A DNA stretch of 64,000 nt from contig NZ_JBMMUF010000004.1 in the NCBI RefSeq assembly GCF_049257235.1, positions 186,001-250,000 of the forward strand. The letters run 5' to 3'. This DNA is from Pseudoalteromonas sp049257235 (GTDB lineage Bacteria; Pseudomonadota; Gammaproteobacteria; Enterobacterales; Alteromonadaceae). The notes under the pieces were generated by a model. The model had not been told where the DNA came from and ran no database searches. It saw only the letters and a list, made by a program, of their open reading frames with translations. The translations under genes and the position numbers were made by a program. Below are positions 17,272-24,598 of the stretch, piece after piece (positions within the stretch are counted from its first letter, which is position 1; every line of letters starts with the position of its first letter).

Positions 17272-17339
17272 AATTGCTCACGAATGCTATTGTACATTAA
17301 AGGGTAATGAAACTTAAAGTGTATAATTTTATAATATGG

Positions 17340-17924
17340 CTTTCTTTAACCTATCGCATTTATACGGAAGAAGGACTCCAAGTTCGCACCAAAAAGCGGA
17401 ATAAAATACAGCGGCCCAGACTTTCTTTGAAACTACCGTCAAAGCCGAACCAGCGTTGGTCTATGGACTTTGTTTCTGACCAACTGACGACGGGGAGCAA
17501 GTTTCGTATTCTCACCGTGGTAGATACATTCACTCGTGAATGTTTGGCAGCAGATATCTGCTCCCGATTGCGTTCCGAAAACGTCGTAGCAACGCTCACA
17601 AGATTATGTAGAAAGAGAGGTGCTCCCAAGCGTATTCACTGTGACAACGGCAGTGAATTTTCGGGTCAGATGACGGACTTATGGGCTTATACCAACAAAG
17701 TCACGCTAGCATTCTCTAGACCAGGAAAACCAACAGACAATCCATTTATCGAGTCGCTAAACGGTAGCTTCAGAGATTAATGCTTGAATTGTCATTGGTT
17801 CGAATCATTAACTGATGCTAAATTGAAAATCGAAGCTTGGCGAAATGACTATAATCAGAGTCGACCTCACCAGGCATTAAATAACCTGTCGCCAATACAG
17901 TTCGCGGCATCCATTAAAAACTAA
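17340..17924 (+). pseudogene. IS3-family (IS407/IS51-like) transposase OrfB fragment with internal stop
   Basis: The visible part begins at YRIYTEEGLQVRTKKR and contains the rve integrase core: NQRWSMDFVSD (first Asp), HCDNGSEF (second Asp) and NPFIESLNGSFRD (the Glu). A TAA at 17778-17780 replaces the Glu codon of the conserved SFRDECLN motif; the same frame then continues through HWFESLTDAK, YNQSRPHQALNNLSPIQF to a stop at 17922-17924. OrfA and the OrfB N terminus are missing. The element is therefore doubly dead: truncated at the 5' side and interrupted by a nonsense codon. Confidence 0.9.
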
Positions 17925-17946
17925 CATGTCTGTTTCATCGGGTAAG

Positions 17947-17971
17947 TGGTACTAATAATGGGGGCCGGTCA
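17947..17971 (+). repeat. IS3-type right terminal sequence, copy 2
   Basis: TGGTACTAAT...GGGGG...GGTCA, 22 bases after the transposase stop, in the place expected for the right inverted repeat of the IS407-like relic. Confidence 0.6.
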
Positions 17972-17997
17972 AAATATGAATTATCTCATTGAATGAA

Positions 17998-18022
17998 TGG
18001 TACTAATTCAGGGGAAAGGTCA
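17998..18022 (+). repeat. IS3-type terminal sequence, copy 3, cutting the RAYT gene
   Basis: TGGTACTAAT...GGGG...GGTCA, a second end in the same orientation 26 bases after copy 2. The homology of the adjacent RAYT gene stops exactly at its outer edge, so an IS of the same type once inserted into that gene. Confidence 0.6.
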
Positions 18023-18233
18023 GTCTCAATAATCCATGAAAGTGTTCAGGCATTAATACCCATGTAAGCCATTGGTATCCGCATACACTCTCATTCGGTT
18101 CAATGCTGGCACAGAAAGCTCCCGCTAGGTTTGGGTCTTTAAAAATAGGATCTCTGTTACAGCAACAAAATGTAATGAAATATTCTTGTTGAAGTTGTGA
18201 GCTGCGGCCTTTTGTTAGTTCGCTATAGGGCAT
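18003..18233 (-). pseudogene. N-terminal fragment of a REP-associated tyrosine transposase (RAYT, Y1_Tnp/IS200-like)
   Basis: The frame from 18233 gives 76 residues. PYSELTKGRSSQ and EYFITFCCCNRDPIF match the start of RAYT proteins, and WVLMPEHFHGLLRL holds the HUH metal-binding motif (H-x-H). After LLRL the frame runs into the IS terminal sequence and stops within seven codons, so the catalytic Tyr region (normally near residues 120-170) is missing. RAYTs mobilise REP sequences; five paired REP elements begin about 60 bases upstream of this gene's start. The local RAYT is clearly inactive. Confidence 0.8.
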
Positions 18234-18291
18234 ATTCAGTTCCTTTGAATATTTGCATCTCTTAATTATAGCTAATTTGATTAAATATATT

Positions 18292-18710
18292 GTCAGGCTA
18301 AAGCCTAACCTACAAGGTATGTTGGTATGTTGGTATGTTGGTATGTTGGTGTGTTGTAGGCAAGGCTTCAGCCTCGCTTTGTGGAATGAGGGTTTGTTTG
18401 GCTGTCGCCAAATTGTCAGGCTAAAGCCTGACCTACAAGGTGTGTTGGTGTGTTGTAGGCAAGGCTTCAGCCTTGCTTTCTGGAGCCGTGCATTGTCAGG
18501 CTAAAGCCTAACCTACAAGGTATGTTGGTTTGTTTAGGCAAGGTTTCAGCCTTGCGCTTCGGTGCATTGTCAGGATAAAAGCCTGACCTACAAGGTATGT
18601 TGGTTTTTGTAGGCAAGGCTTCAGCCTTGCGCTTTGGTGCAATGCATTGTCAGGCTAAAGCCCGACCTACACGGTATGTTGATTTGTTGTAGGCAAGGCT
18701 TCAGCCTTGC
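18292..18710. repeat. Array of five paired REP palindromes (BIMEs)
   Basis: Five copies at 18292-18377, 18415-18476, 18495-18555, 18569-18630 and 18649-18710. Each has GTCAGGCTAAAGCCTGAC followed by CTAC, a spacer of about 15-20 bases (AAGGTATGTTGG type), then GTAG followed by GCAAGGCTTCAGCCTTGC. Read on the minus strand, the first palindrome also follows GTAG, so each unit is two inverted REPs with the conserved 5' GTAG of RAYT-associated REPs. CTACAA and TTGTAG can pair, giving a cruciform-like fold. Copy 1 has an expanded spacer with four exact 8-base units (18317-18348). Copy 5 ends seven bases from the stop of the downstream convergent gene. Confidence 0.9.
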
Positions 18711-18716
18711 GCTCTA

Positions 18717-20081
18717 TCATGTGGCGATTTCTATTTTTGTGTCTGAGCTAAGTGCTTCTGCCAGCTTCTGTGCAAGTGCCGCTTTCGCATCGTCATCACC
18801 ATGTACTATTTTTATGTGGCTTGGTTTTTTCCTCATACCCGTCACGAAACGTACCAAACTCGCTTGGTCGGCATGAGCACTATAGCCAGAAATAGTATGA
18901 ATGTGCGCGCGTATATCTATGCGGCGATTATTCAACATCACATAGCCACCGCGCGGGCCATATTTTTGTATCTCTCGCCCTGGTGTCCCCTTGCCTTGAT
19001 AGCCAACAAAAATAACGTCTGCTGTAGGGTCTTCTAAAAATGCATCGAGATAGTTCACAATTCGCCCGCCGCTGCACATACCGCTCGCTGCAATAATAAT
19101 GGCGGGTTTGTGTCGGCGCTTTAAGTAGCTCACAACACGCTCATGCTCTTGGTGGCTATCTACGGTATATAGGTGTTCAAAACTAAGAGGATGGCGACCT
19201 TTTGCTATTTTGGCTTTGGCTTCTTTATCCCACAGGGTTTTAAACCTTCGGTATTGGGCGGTGAAGTTAGCAGCCATAGGGGAGTCGACAATAACTTCTA
19301 TTTCATGCCAAAAAGAGCGCTTGGGCGCGCTATAAATAAGTTGTTCTAATTCATAGAGCAACTCTTGTGTACGGCCAATACTAAATGCGGGGATCAATAC
19401 CACGCCATTGTCTGTTACGGCGCGTTCAATCACTTTTTTTAGGCGTTGCGCTCGAGTTTTGCGCCCTTCGTGCAAGCTATCGCCGTAGGTAGACTCAATC
19501 ACCAAAGTGTCTGCTTTATAGGGCGCTTTCGGCGCAGGTAAAAGCGGTGTGTAAGGGGCACCTAAATCACCAGAAAAAACCACTCTGTGTGCATTTGCAC
19601 CTTTACCAACATCAATTTCAACATACGCTGAGCCAAGAATATGCCCAGCACGTTGAAAACGAAACTTTACGCTTGGGCAGACATTTTCTAAGTTGTGCCA
19701 AGTGTTGAAGGGCAAGGGCTTAAGTAGTTTTTGTAGCAGTTTGATGCAGGTTGCAACAAGCTCAGGGTCTTGTGTTACACCTATCTTCAGCGCATCTTCT
19801 ATAACTAAAGGGAGCAGAGCTGCGGTTGCCTCAGATGCATAAATAGGCCCTTTAAAGCCCTCAGCGAGCAAGTAAGGGATGCGACCAACATGGTCAATAT
19901 GGCAGTGGGTAACAATGAGTGCCTGAGCGCGACTTATATCAAAATTAATGCTTAAGTCGCTCTTGGCTTCAAGGCCTTGAAACATCCCACAGTCAATTAA
20001 AAGCGATTGTTCTTCACTGAACACTAATTCGTGGCAAGAGCCAGTGACGCCTTTTACGGCACCATGGTGAATCACTCGCAT
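18717..20081 (-). CDS. Beta-CASP metallo-beta-lactamase (RNase J/CPSF-like, YSH1-type) protein
   Basis: 454 residues. The metallo-beta-lactamase motif H59-C-H61-x-D63-H64 is intact, with GSAYVEI, FSGDLGAPYTPLL (Asp ligand) and a final HIHTISGYSAHAD. The beta-CASP insert has ESTYGD, IPAFSIGRTQELL and SGMCSGGRI, as in RNA-processing nucleases of the CPSF/YSH1 group. It is likely a cytoplasmic zinc-dependent RNA endo- or exonuclease. The gene is monocistronic, and its 3' end abuts the BIME array, which may protect its mRNA or stop transcription. Confidence 0.85.
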   Translation of the reverse strand: MRVIHHGAVKGVTGSCHELVFSEEQSLLIDCGMFQGLEAKSDLSINFDISRAQALIVTHCHIDHVGRIPYLLAEGFKGPIYASEATAALLPLVIEDALKIGVTQDPELVATCIKLLQKLLKPLPFNTWHNLENVCPSVKFRFQRAGHILGSAYVEIDVGKGANAHRVVFSGDLGAPYTPLLPAPKAPYKADTLVIESTYGDSLHEGRKTRAQRLKKVIERAVTDNGVVLIPAFSIGRTQELLYELEQLIYSAPKRSFWHEIEVIVDSPMAANFTAQYRRFKTLWDKEAKAKIAKGRHPLSFEHLYTVDSHQEHERVVSYLKRRHKPAIIIAASGMCSGGRIVNYLDAFLEDPTADVIFVGYQGKGTPGREIQKYGPRGGYVMLNNRRIDIRAHIHTISGYSAHADQASLVRFVTGMRKKPSHIKIVHGDDDAKAALAQKLAEALSSDTKIEIAT

Positions 20082-20201
20082 AGGTACTCTCCTTGTTAGT
20101 GACTAGAGCGTGTTAACCTTTGCAGCTTGGTTTGAATGAAATTCATACTGCAAAGGTCACCTCTACTATAGAAGGGCACCTAGGTGTCTGTAAATAAGCG
20201 G

Positions 20202-20906
20202 TTATTTAGCGAGGTTTATTTCTTCATCATTCAGCTGGCGATATTCACCAGGGGCCAAGTCATCATCAAGCACAATTCCTGCAACCGCTTCACGGTGTAA
20301 GGTCACAACTTTATTGCCCACTGCAGCGAGCATACGCTTAACTTGATGGTATTTGCCTTCAACAATATGCAACCTGATTTGATAAGGAGCGAGCACTTCT
20401 ACTTTTGCAGGCTGTGTTAGCTCACGCTCGCCATGCAGTTGCACGCCAGTTTCAAGAGCATCAATATCATCCTCTGATAGTGGTTCGGCAATTTCTACCA
20501 AGTAGGTCTTAAATTTTTGTTTCTTAGGGCTGGTGATTTGATGTGTCCATTGTCCATCATTACTAATAAGTACCAGTCCAGTTGTATCAATGTCTAAACG
20601 CCCTGCGATATGAAGCTCGCCCAAATTAGGTTCTTCGAGCAGCTCTAGTACAGTAGCATGCAGATCATCGCTGTTAGCGCACACAAAACCTTCAGGCTTG
20701 TTGAGCATAAAGTAGCGCATACCTTGATACACTAATACCTCGCCATCAAGCATGATTTCATCTTGCTCGGTAATTGGTTTGTCTAATTGCTTTGTTATTT
20801 CGCCATTCACGGTTACACGCTTTTTCTTGATTGCAGCTTTTGCGTGAGTACGAGGAATTTCACCCAAGTGGCTAATAAATTTATCTAAACGGCAAGGAAA
20901 TTTCAT
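20202..20906 (-). CDS. rsuA: 16S rRNA pseudouridine(516) synthase
   Basis: 234 residues. An S4 RNA-binding domain (about 1-60, CRLDKFISHLGEIPRTHA) precedes the RsuA/RluB/E/F catalytic domain with GRLDIDTTGL, where D105 is the catalytic Asp. NDGQWTHQITSPKKQKFKTY is the RsuA-type sequence after the catalytic loop and supports RsuA rather than RluB. It modifies uridine 516 of 16S rRNA. Two BIMEs lie upstream of its start, between it and slmA. Confidence 0.9.
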   Translation of the reverse strand: MKFPCRLDKFISHLGEIPRTHAKAAIKKKRVTVNGEITKQLDKPITEQDEIMLDGEVLVYQGMRYFMLNKPEGFVCANSDDLHATVLELLEEPNLGELHIAGRLDIDTTGLVLISNDGQWTHQITSPKKQKFKTYLVEIAEPLSEDDIDALETGVQLHGERELTQPAKVEVLAPYQIRLHIVEGKYHQVKRMLAAVGNKVVTLHREAVAGIVLDDDLAPGEYRQLNDEEINLAK

Positions 20907-20981
20907 GATGAGGCGCTATACAGAGATATTAATGGCGGGAGTATAGCGCAAGGACTAATGTGAAAACAGCGCAGATTATGT

Positions 20982-21122
20982 GCCAGGCCAAAGCCTGATC
21001 CACAAGGTATGTTGTTTTTTGTAGGCAAGGCTTTAGCCTTGCTCTTTGGTGCAATGCATTGTCAGGCTAAAGCCCGACCTACAAGGTGTGTTGTTTTGTT
21101 GTAGGCAAGGCTTCAGCCTTGC
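20982..21122. repeat. Two further paired REP elements (BIMEs)
   Basis: Copies at 20982-21042 and 21061-21122 have the same design as those at 18292-18710: palindrome plus CTAC, spacer, GTAG plus palindrome. Copy 6 is diverged (GCCAGGCCAAAGCCTGAT); copy 7 is close to consensus. They separate the slmA stop (14 bases away) from the rsuA start, so they again sit at a gene's 3' end. Confidence 0.88.
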
Positions 21123-21135
21123 TCTTTAATCTTGG

Positions 21136-21723
21136 TTACAACCAGATCTTTTGTAGCTCTTGCCACTGTTTATCAAACTGGGTGCTTGGTTTGGCGGTGA
21201 AGTTTGAGCGTACAAACTGGTTCATCTTACCTTCTACATAAGCTAGGAATAGATTGGCAAGCGTCGCTTCGTCACTGGCAAAGGCTTTGCCTTCACGTAA
21301 CTTGCGCTCGCGCAGTACCTGTTTGAACTGAGTTTCTAATTTTTCGAATAAACTTTGAATACGATCACGGAGACGTTCATTTTCACCTTGTAGCGCATCG
21401 CCGGTAAGGATGCGTGTGATCCCCGGATTTTTCTCGGCAAAGGCAAGTAGTAACATCAAGATGTTATAAACACGGCTTTGTGTTTCTTTTTCGTTTTCTA
21501 AGATGATGTTGATACGAGAAAGTAGGGTGTCTTCGATGAATTCAATGAGCCCTTCAAACATGCGGGCTTTACTAGGGAAGTGGCGGTAAAGAGCTGCTTC
21601 AGAAACACCCACCTCTGCGGCAAGTTTTGCGGTCGTGATGCGTTGACCTGGGCTGGTCTCCAACATTTGTGCAAGTGATTGCAGAATCTGCTCTTTACGG
21701 TTAGTGCGACGAGTAGCAGCCAT
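21136..21723 (-). CDS. slmA: Nucleoid occlusion factor SlmA (TetR family)
   Basis: 195 residues. The N-terminal TetR helix-turn-helix (ITTAKLAAEVGVSEAALYRH, 29-48) and the following FPSKARMFEGLIEFIEDTL match SlmA closely, and the length is right. SlmA binds specific chromosomal sites and blocks FtsZ ring assembly over the nucleoid. It lies 97 bases from coaBC on the same strand; in many gammaproteobacteria dut sits between these two genes, but it is absent here. Confidence 0.93.
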   Translation of the reverse strand: MAATRRTNRKEQILQSLAQMLETSPGQRITTAKLAAEVGVSEAALYRHFPSKARMFEGLIEFIEDTLLSRINIILENEKETQSRVYNILMLLLAFAEKNPGITRILTGDALQGENERLRDRIQSLFEKLETQFKQVLRERKLREGKAFASDEATLANLFLAYVEGKMNQFVRSNFTAKPSTQFDKQWQELQKIWL

Positions 21724-21820
21724 GACGTTCCTTAGTAATGCTTAATTTAGTGGTCTTTGACCTTTATTATGAACGCCATCTTAATAGTTTCTGAAATCCC
21801 TTTCCAGTCTTTTAATTACT

Positions 21821-23008
21821 TTAAATTAACTTTGTAGCTATCTCTTTCATGACAGTGAGTGCTAACTTACTCTTGTTCATCAGGCCCAAGCTCACTTCGT
21901 CATGGGCGCTAAATAAAGTAAGGGCATTGTCATCGCTGTTAAAACCTTGGCCTTGAACTGATACGTCATTGGCACAGATCATATCCAAGTTTTTGTTCTT
22001 TAATTTACCTTTGGCGTAGGTGGCCACATCTTGAGTTTCTGCAGCAAAGCCCACGGTAAAAGGTCGATTTTGAGTCAAAGCAGCTACATCAGCAATAATG
22101 TCAGGGTTTTTTACTAGCGTGAGTGTTAACTCATCGCCTTGTTTTTTCATTTTTTGTTCGGCGATATCTGCAGCTCGGTAATCAGCGACCGCGGCACACC
22201 CAATAAAAATGTCAGATTGAGGGGCTAGGGTAAGCGCTTGGTTATGCATATCCAGTGCGCTTTGCACAGCAAAGACCTGTGCGTTAGCTGGCGCTTTAAT
22301 GTTTACTGGGCCAGAAATTAAGTTAACGTTAGCGCCCAAGGCGAGAGCCGCTTCTGCGAGGGCATAGCCCATCTTTCCAGAGCTGTGGTTAGAGATGTAG
22401 CGTACTGGGTCCAGAGGCTCGCGGGTGGGGCCAGCAGTAATGGTAACGGTTTTACCTTTGAGTAATTGCTCAACGGGTTCAGCACACACTAATTCAACCA
22501 ACTCCATTGGTTCAAGCATACGTCCAGCGCCCACATCGCCACATGCCTGCTCGCCACTACCAGGTCCCCAAATTTGCACGCCTCGTGCGTTTAGGGTGTG
22601 CAAATTCGCTTGCGTAGCCGCGTGTGCATACATTTGTTGGTTCATAGCTGGAGCTATTGCCACATCGGCGTCTGTTGCCAGTAATAAGGTAGTGAGAAGA
22701 TCATCAGCGATACCCGCAGCCATTTTGGCGATGATATTTGCGGTTGCTGGTGCAACTAAAATAAGGTCAGCCCATTTAGCAAATTCAATGTGGCCCATGG
22801 CCGCTTCAGCTTGCGGGTCTAATAATGAATCAGACACCATCTCGCCAGATACTGCTTGCATCGTTAAAGGAGTAATAAAATGTTTGGCGCTGTCAGTCAT
22901 GACTACTTTGACTTCACAGCCGCGCTCTTTGAGGCGACGAGTTAATTCAGCACATTTGTAGGCGGCGATGCCACCACTGATCCCAAGGACCACTTTTTTA
23001 TTTCGCAT
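21821..23008 (-). CDS. coaBC: Bifunctional phosphopantothenoylcysteine decarboxylase / phosphopantothenate-cysteine ligase
   Basis: 395 residues from ATG 23008; the frame extends upstream to a GTG at 23092, but the extra 28 residues do not belong to the family. The N-terminal CoaC flavoprotein has LGISGGIAAYK, ADLILVAPATANIIAKMA and IAPAMNQQMY. The C-terminal CoaB part begins near TITAGPTREPLDPVRYISNH and SSGKMGYALAEA. It catalyses two consecutive steps from 4'-phosphopantothenate to 4'-phosphopantetheine in coenzyme A synthesis. It is divergent from radC. Confidence 0.95.
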   Translation of the reverse strand: MRNKKVVLGISGGIAAYKCAELTRRLKERGCEVKVVMTDSAKHFITPLTMQAVSGEMVSDSLLDPQAEAAMGHIEFAKWADLILVAPATANIIAKMAAGIADDLLTTLLLATDADVAIAPAMNQQMYAHAATQANLHTLNARGVQIWGPGSGEQACGDVGAGRMLEPMELVELVCAEPVEQLLKGKTVTITAGPTREPLDPVRYISNHSSGKMGYALAEAALALGANVNLISGPVNIKAPANAQVFAVQSALDMHNQALTLAPQSDIFIGCAAVADYRAADIAEQKMKKQGDELTLTLVKNPDIIADVAALTQNRPFTVGFAAETQDVATYAKGKLKNKNLDMICANDVSVQGQGFNSDDNALTLFSAHDEVSLGLMNKSKLALTVMKEIATKLI

Positions 23009-23136
23009 AACGAGCAGTAACTTTTGTTTATCTTCGAGCGGTATCAAGTACCTACAATGATGTAGAAGATACCAGATGTGGCGTGTTTGCACTATAGTTT
23101 AGCAAAGGACAAACACGCTAATTACAAGGAGTGCTT

Positions 23137-23811
23137 ATGCGATTAATGGATATTCCAGAGTCTCAAAGACCAAGAGAGAAGTTACTTTTACTAGGTGCTC
23201 GCTCGTTGAGTGATGCCGAGTTACTGGCTATTTTCTTTCGCACTGGTATCAAAGGAGTCAATGCCATTGAGCTGGCTCAGCAAGTGCTTACGTTAAGCCA
23301 AGGGCTGTCCCCTTTATTGTCTGCAAGTCACGATGAATTTTGCCAACTAATGGGGATGGGAACGGCCAAGTATGCGCAACTACAAGCCGCGATTGAATTA
23401 TCTAAAAGGCACTTACTGACTGATTTGCAAAGAGATACCGTATTCAACTCTCCTCAGGCTGTAACTGATTTTCTCAAACTGGAACTCAAAGGGCAGCAAC
23501 GAGAACTCTTCTTAGTGATGTTTTTAGATACGCAAAATAGGCTCATTACCCATGAAGTGATGTTCCAAGGAACCATAGATGCGGCATCTGTTTACCCTCG
23601 AGAGGTGGTCAAAGCGGCACTAAAATATAATGCTGCTGCGGTTATCTTTGCACACAATCATCCAAGTGGGATTGCTGAGCCAAGCCAGGCAGATAAGCTG
23701 ATCACCAATAAACTCACCCAAAGTTTGGCGCTGGTGGATATTCGCGTGCTTGATCACATTGTCGTCGGTGGTAGCACCTGCATTTCTTTTGCACAAGTGG
23801 GCTATTTATAG
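23137..23811 (+). CDS. radC: RadC-family JAB/MPN protein
   Basis: 224 residues from ATG 23137, placed five bases after AAGGAG; the GTG at 23131 lies inside the ribosome site. A UPF0758 N-terminal helix-hairpin-helix-like domain (RPREKLLLLGARSLSDAELL) precedes a JAMM motif: a Glu in ITHEVMFQGTID and HNHPSGIAEPSQAD with the metal-binding His-x-His and Asp. The role of RadC is unsettled; it was linked to DNA repair. The position divergent to coaBC is widespread in gammaproteobacteria. Confidence 0.93.
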   Translation: MRLMDIPESQRPREKLLLLGARSLSDAELLAIFFRTGIKGVNAIELAQQVLTLSQGLSPLLSASHDEFCQLMGMGTAKYAQLQAAIELSKRHLLTDLQRDTVFNSPQAVTDFLKLELKGQQRELFLVMFLDTQNRLITHEVMFQGTIDAASVYPREVVKAALKYNAAAVIFAHNHPSGIAEPSQADKLITNKLTQSLALVDIRVLDHIVVGGSTCISFAQVGYL

Positions 23812-24089
23812 CGTGGTAAATGTTAAACAAATCAGAGATAAAGAGAACGTTGGCAGATAAGGCTGCGTTTAGTGCAATTTAAATGCAGTTTTTGCTTTCC
23901 CTTTGCTGCCTAGATCTTTATAATTGGCCGCTATCAAAATTCATACATGAGCTGATTCTTAGATCAGATTCCTTGATCTTTGCCTGTCTATGCTGTATAA
24001 AGAGCGCCCTTCGATTTATCCCGGGGCAGTATACAAAAAGGCCATAAGGGAAAATTAAGCTCGAGCGAAGTTATTGGAGATAAATAGAC

Positions 24090-24326
24090 ATGTCTAAAGT
24101 CTGTCAAGTTACAGGTAAGCGCCCAGTGGTAGGTAACCACCGCTCACACGCGCGCAACGCGACTAAGCGTCGTTTCCTACCTAACCTACAAACTCACCGT
24201 TTTTGGGTTGAAAGTGAAAAACGCTTTGTATCACTACGTACTACTACTAAAGGTATGCGTATCATCGACAAAAAAGGCATCGACGCGGTACTAGCTGATA
24301 TCCGTGCTCGCGGCGAAAAAGTTTAA
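24090..24326 (+). CDS. rpmB: 50S ribosomal protein L28
   Basis: 78 residues beginning MSKVCQVTGKRPVVGNHRSH, the L28 signature, with the basic RNA-binding stretch ARNATKRRFLPN. Only one Cys is present, so this is the zinc-independent (C-minus) form. The stop is followed 12 bases later by rpmG, and the two share a terminator. The 278-base region upstream (23812-24089) has a TATAAT at 23919-23924 but no convincing -35 box at 17 bases. Confidence 0.97.
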   Translation: MSKVCQVTGKRPVVGNHRSHARNATKRRFLPNLQTHRFWVESEKRFVSLRTTTKGMRIIDKKGIDAVLADIRARGEKV

Positions 24327-24338
24327 GGAGCCTGAGTC

Positions 24339-24494
24339 ATGCGTGATAAGATTCGTCTAGTTTCAACTGCCGGTACTGGTTATTTCTACACTACCGACAA
24401 GAACAAGCGTAACATGCCTGAAAAAATGGAGATCAAAAAATACGACCCTAAAGCTCGTAAGCACGTGATCTTCAAAGAAGCTAAAATCAAGTAA
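24339..24494 (+). CDS. rpmG: 50S ribosomal protein L33
   Basis: A short gene of 51 residues: MRDKIRLVSTAGTGYFYTTD at the N terminus and KKYDPKARKHVIFKEAKIK at the C terminus, both diagnostic of bacterial L33. AAGGAG lies seven bases before the ATG. There are no cysteines, so it is the zinc-free form, matching the neighbouring L28. It belongs to the rpmB-rpmG operon. Confidence 0.96.
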   Translation: MRDKIRLVSTAGTGYFYTTDKNKRNMPEKMEIKKYDPKARKHVIFKEAKIK

Positions 24495-24522
24495 TCTGAT
24501 TTACAGCTTAAAAGCATATGCT

Positions 24523-24552
24523 AAAAAACCCGACCTAGTGTCGGGTTTTTTG
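24523..24552 (+). terminator. Terminator of rpmB-rpmG
   Basis: AAAAAACCCGAC pairs with GTCGGGTTTTTT around CTAGT, 28 bases after the rpmG stop. The hairpin is symmetrical and can also stop the convergent antiporter transcript. Confidence 0.92.
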
Positions 24553-24598
24553 TTTTCATAGAGTGGCGATGCTAGTGAGCTTGTCTGCATCGCTGCCA

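Noticed and set aside
18300..18710. Repeat array resembling a CRISPR
   Set aside because: The repeats are paired palindromes with GTAG heads, the segments between them are related rather than unique, and there are no cas genes.
18253..18876. Open frames of 80-83 codons across the repeat array
   Set aside because: They arise from translation of the REP palindromes themselves (recurring RLKP and CRQGFSLA strings) and lack ribosome sites; not genes.
22425..22961. 178-codon plus-strand frame opposite coaBC
   Set aside because: Shadow of the CoaBC reading frame; composition is biased and no family resemblance is seen.
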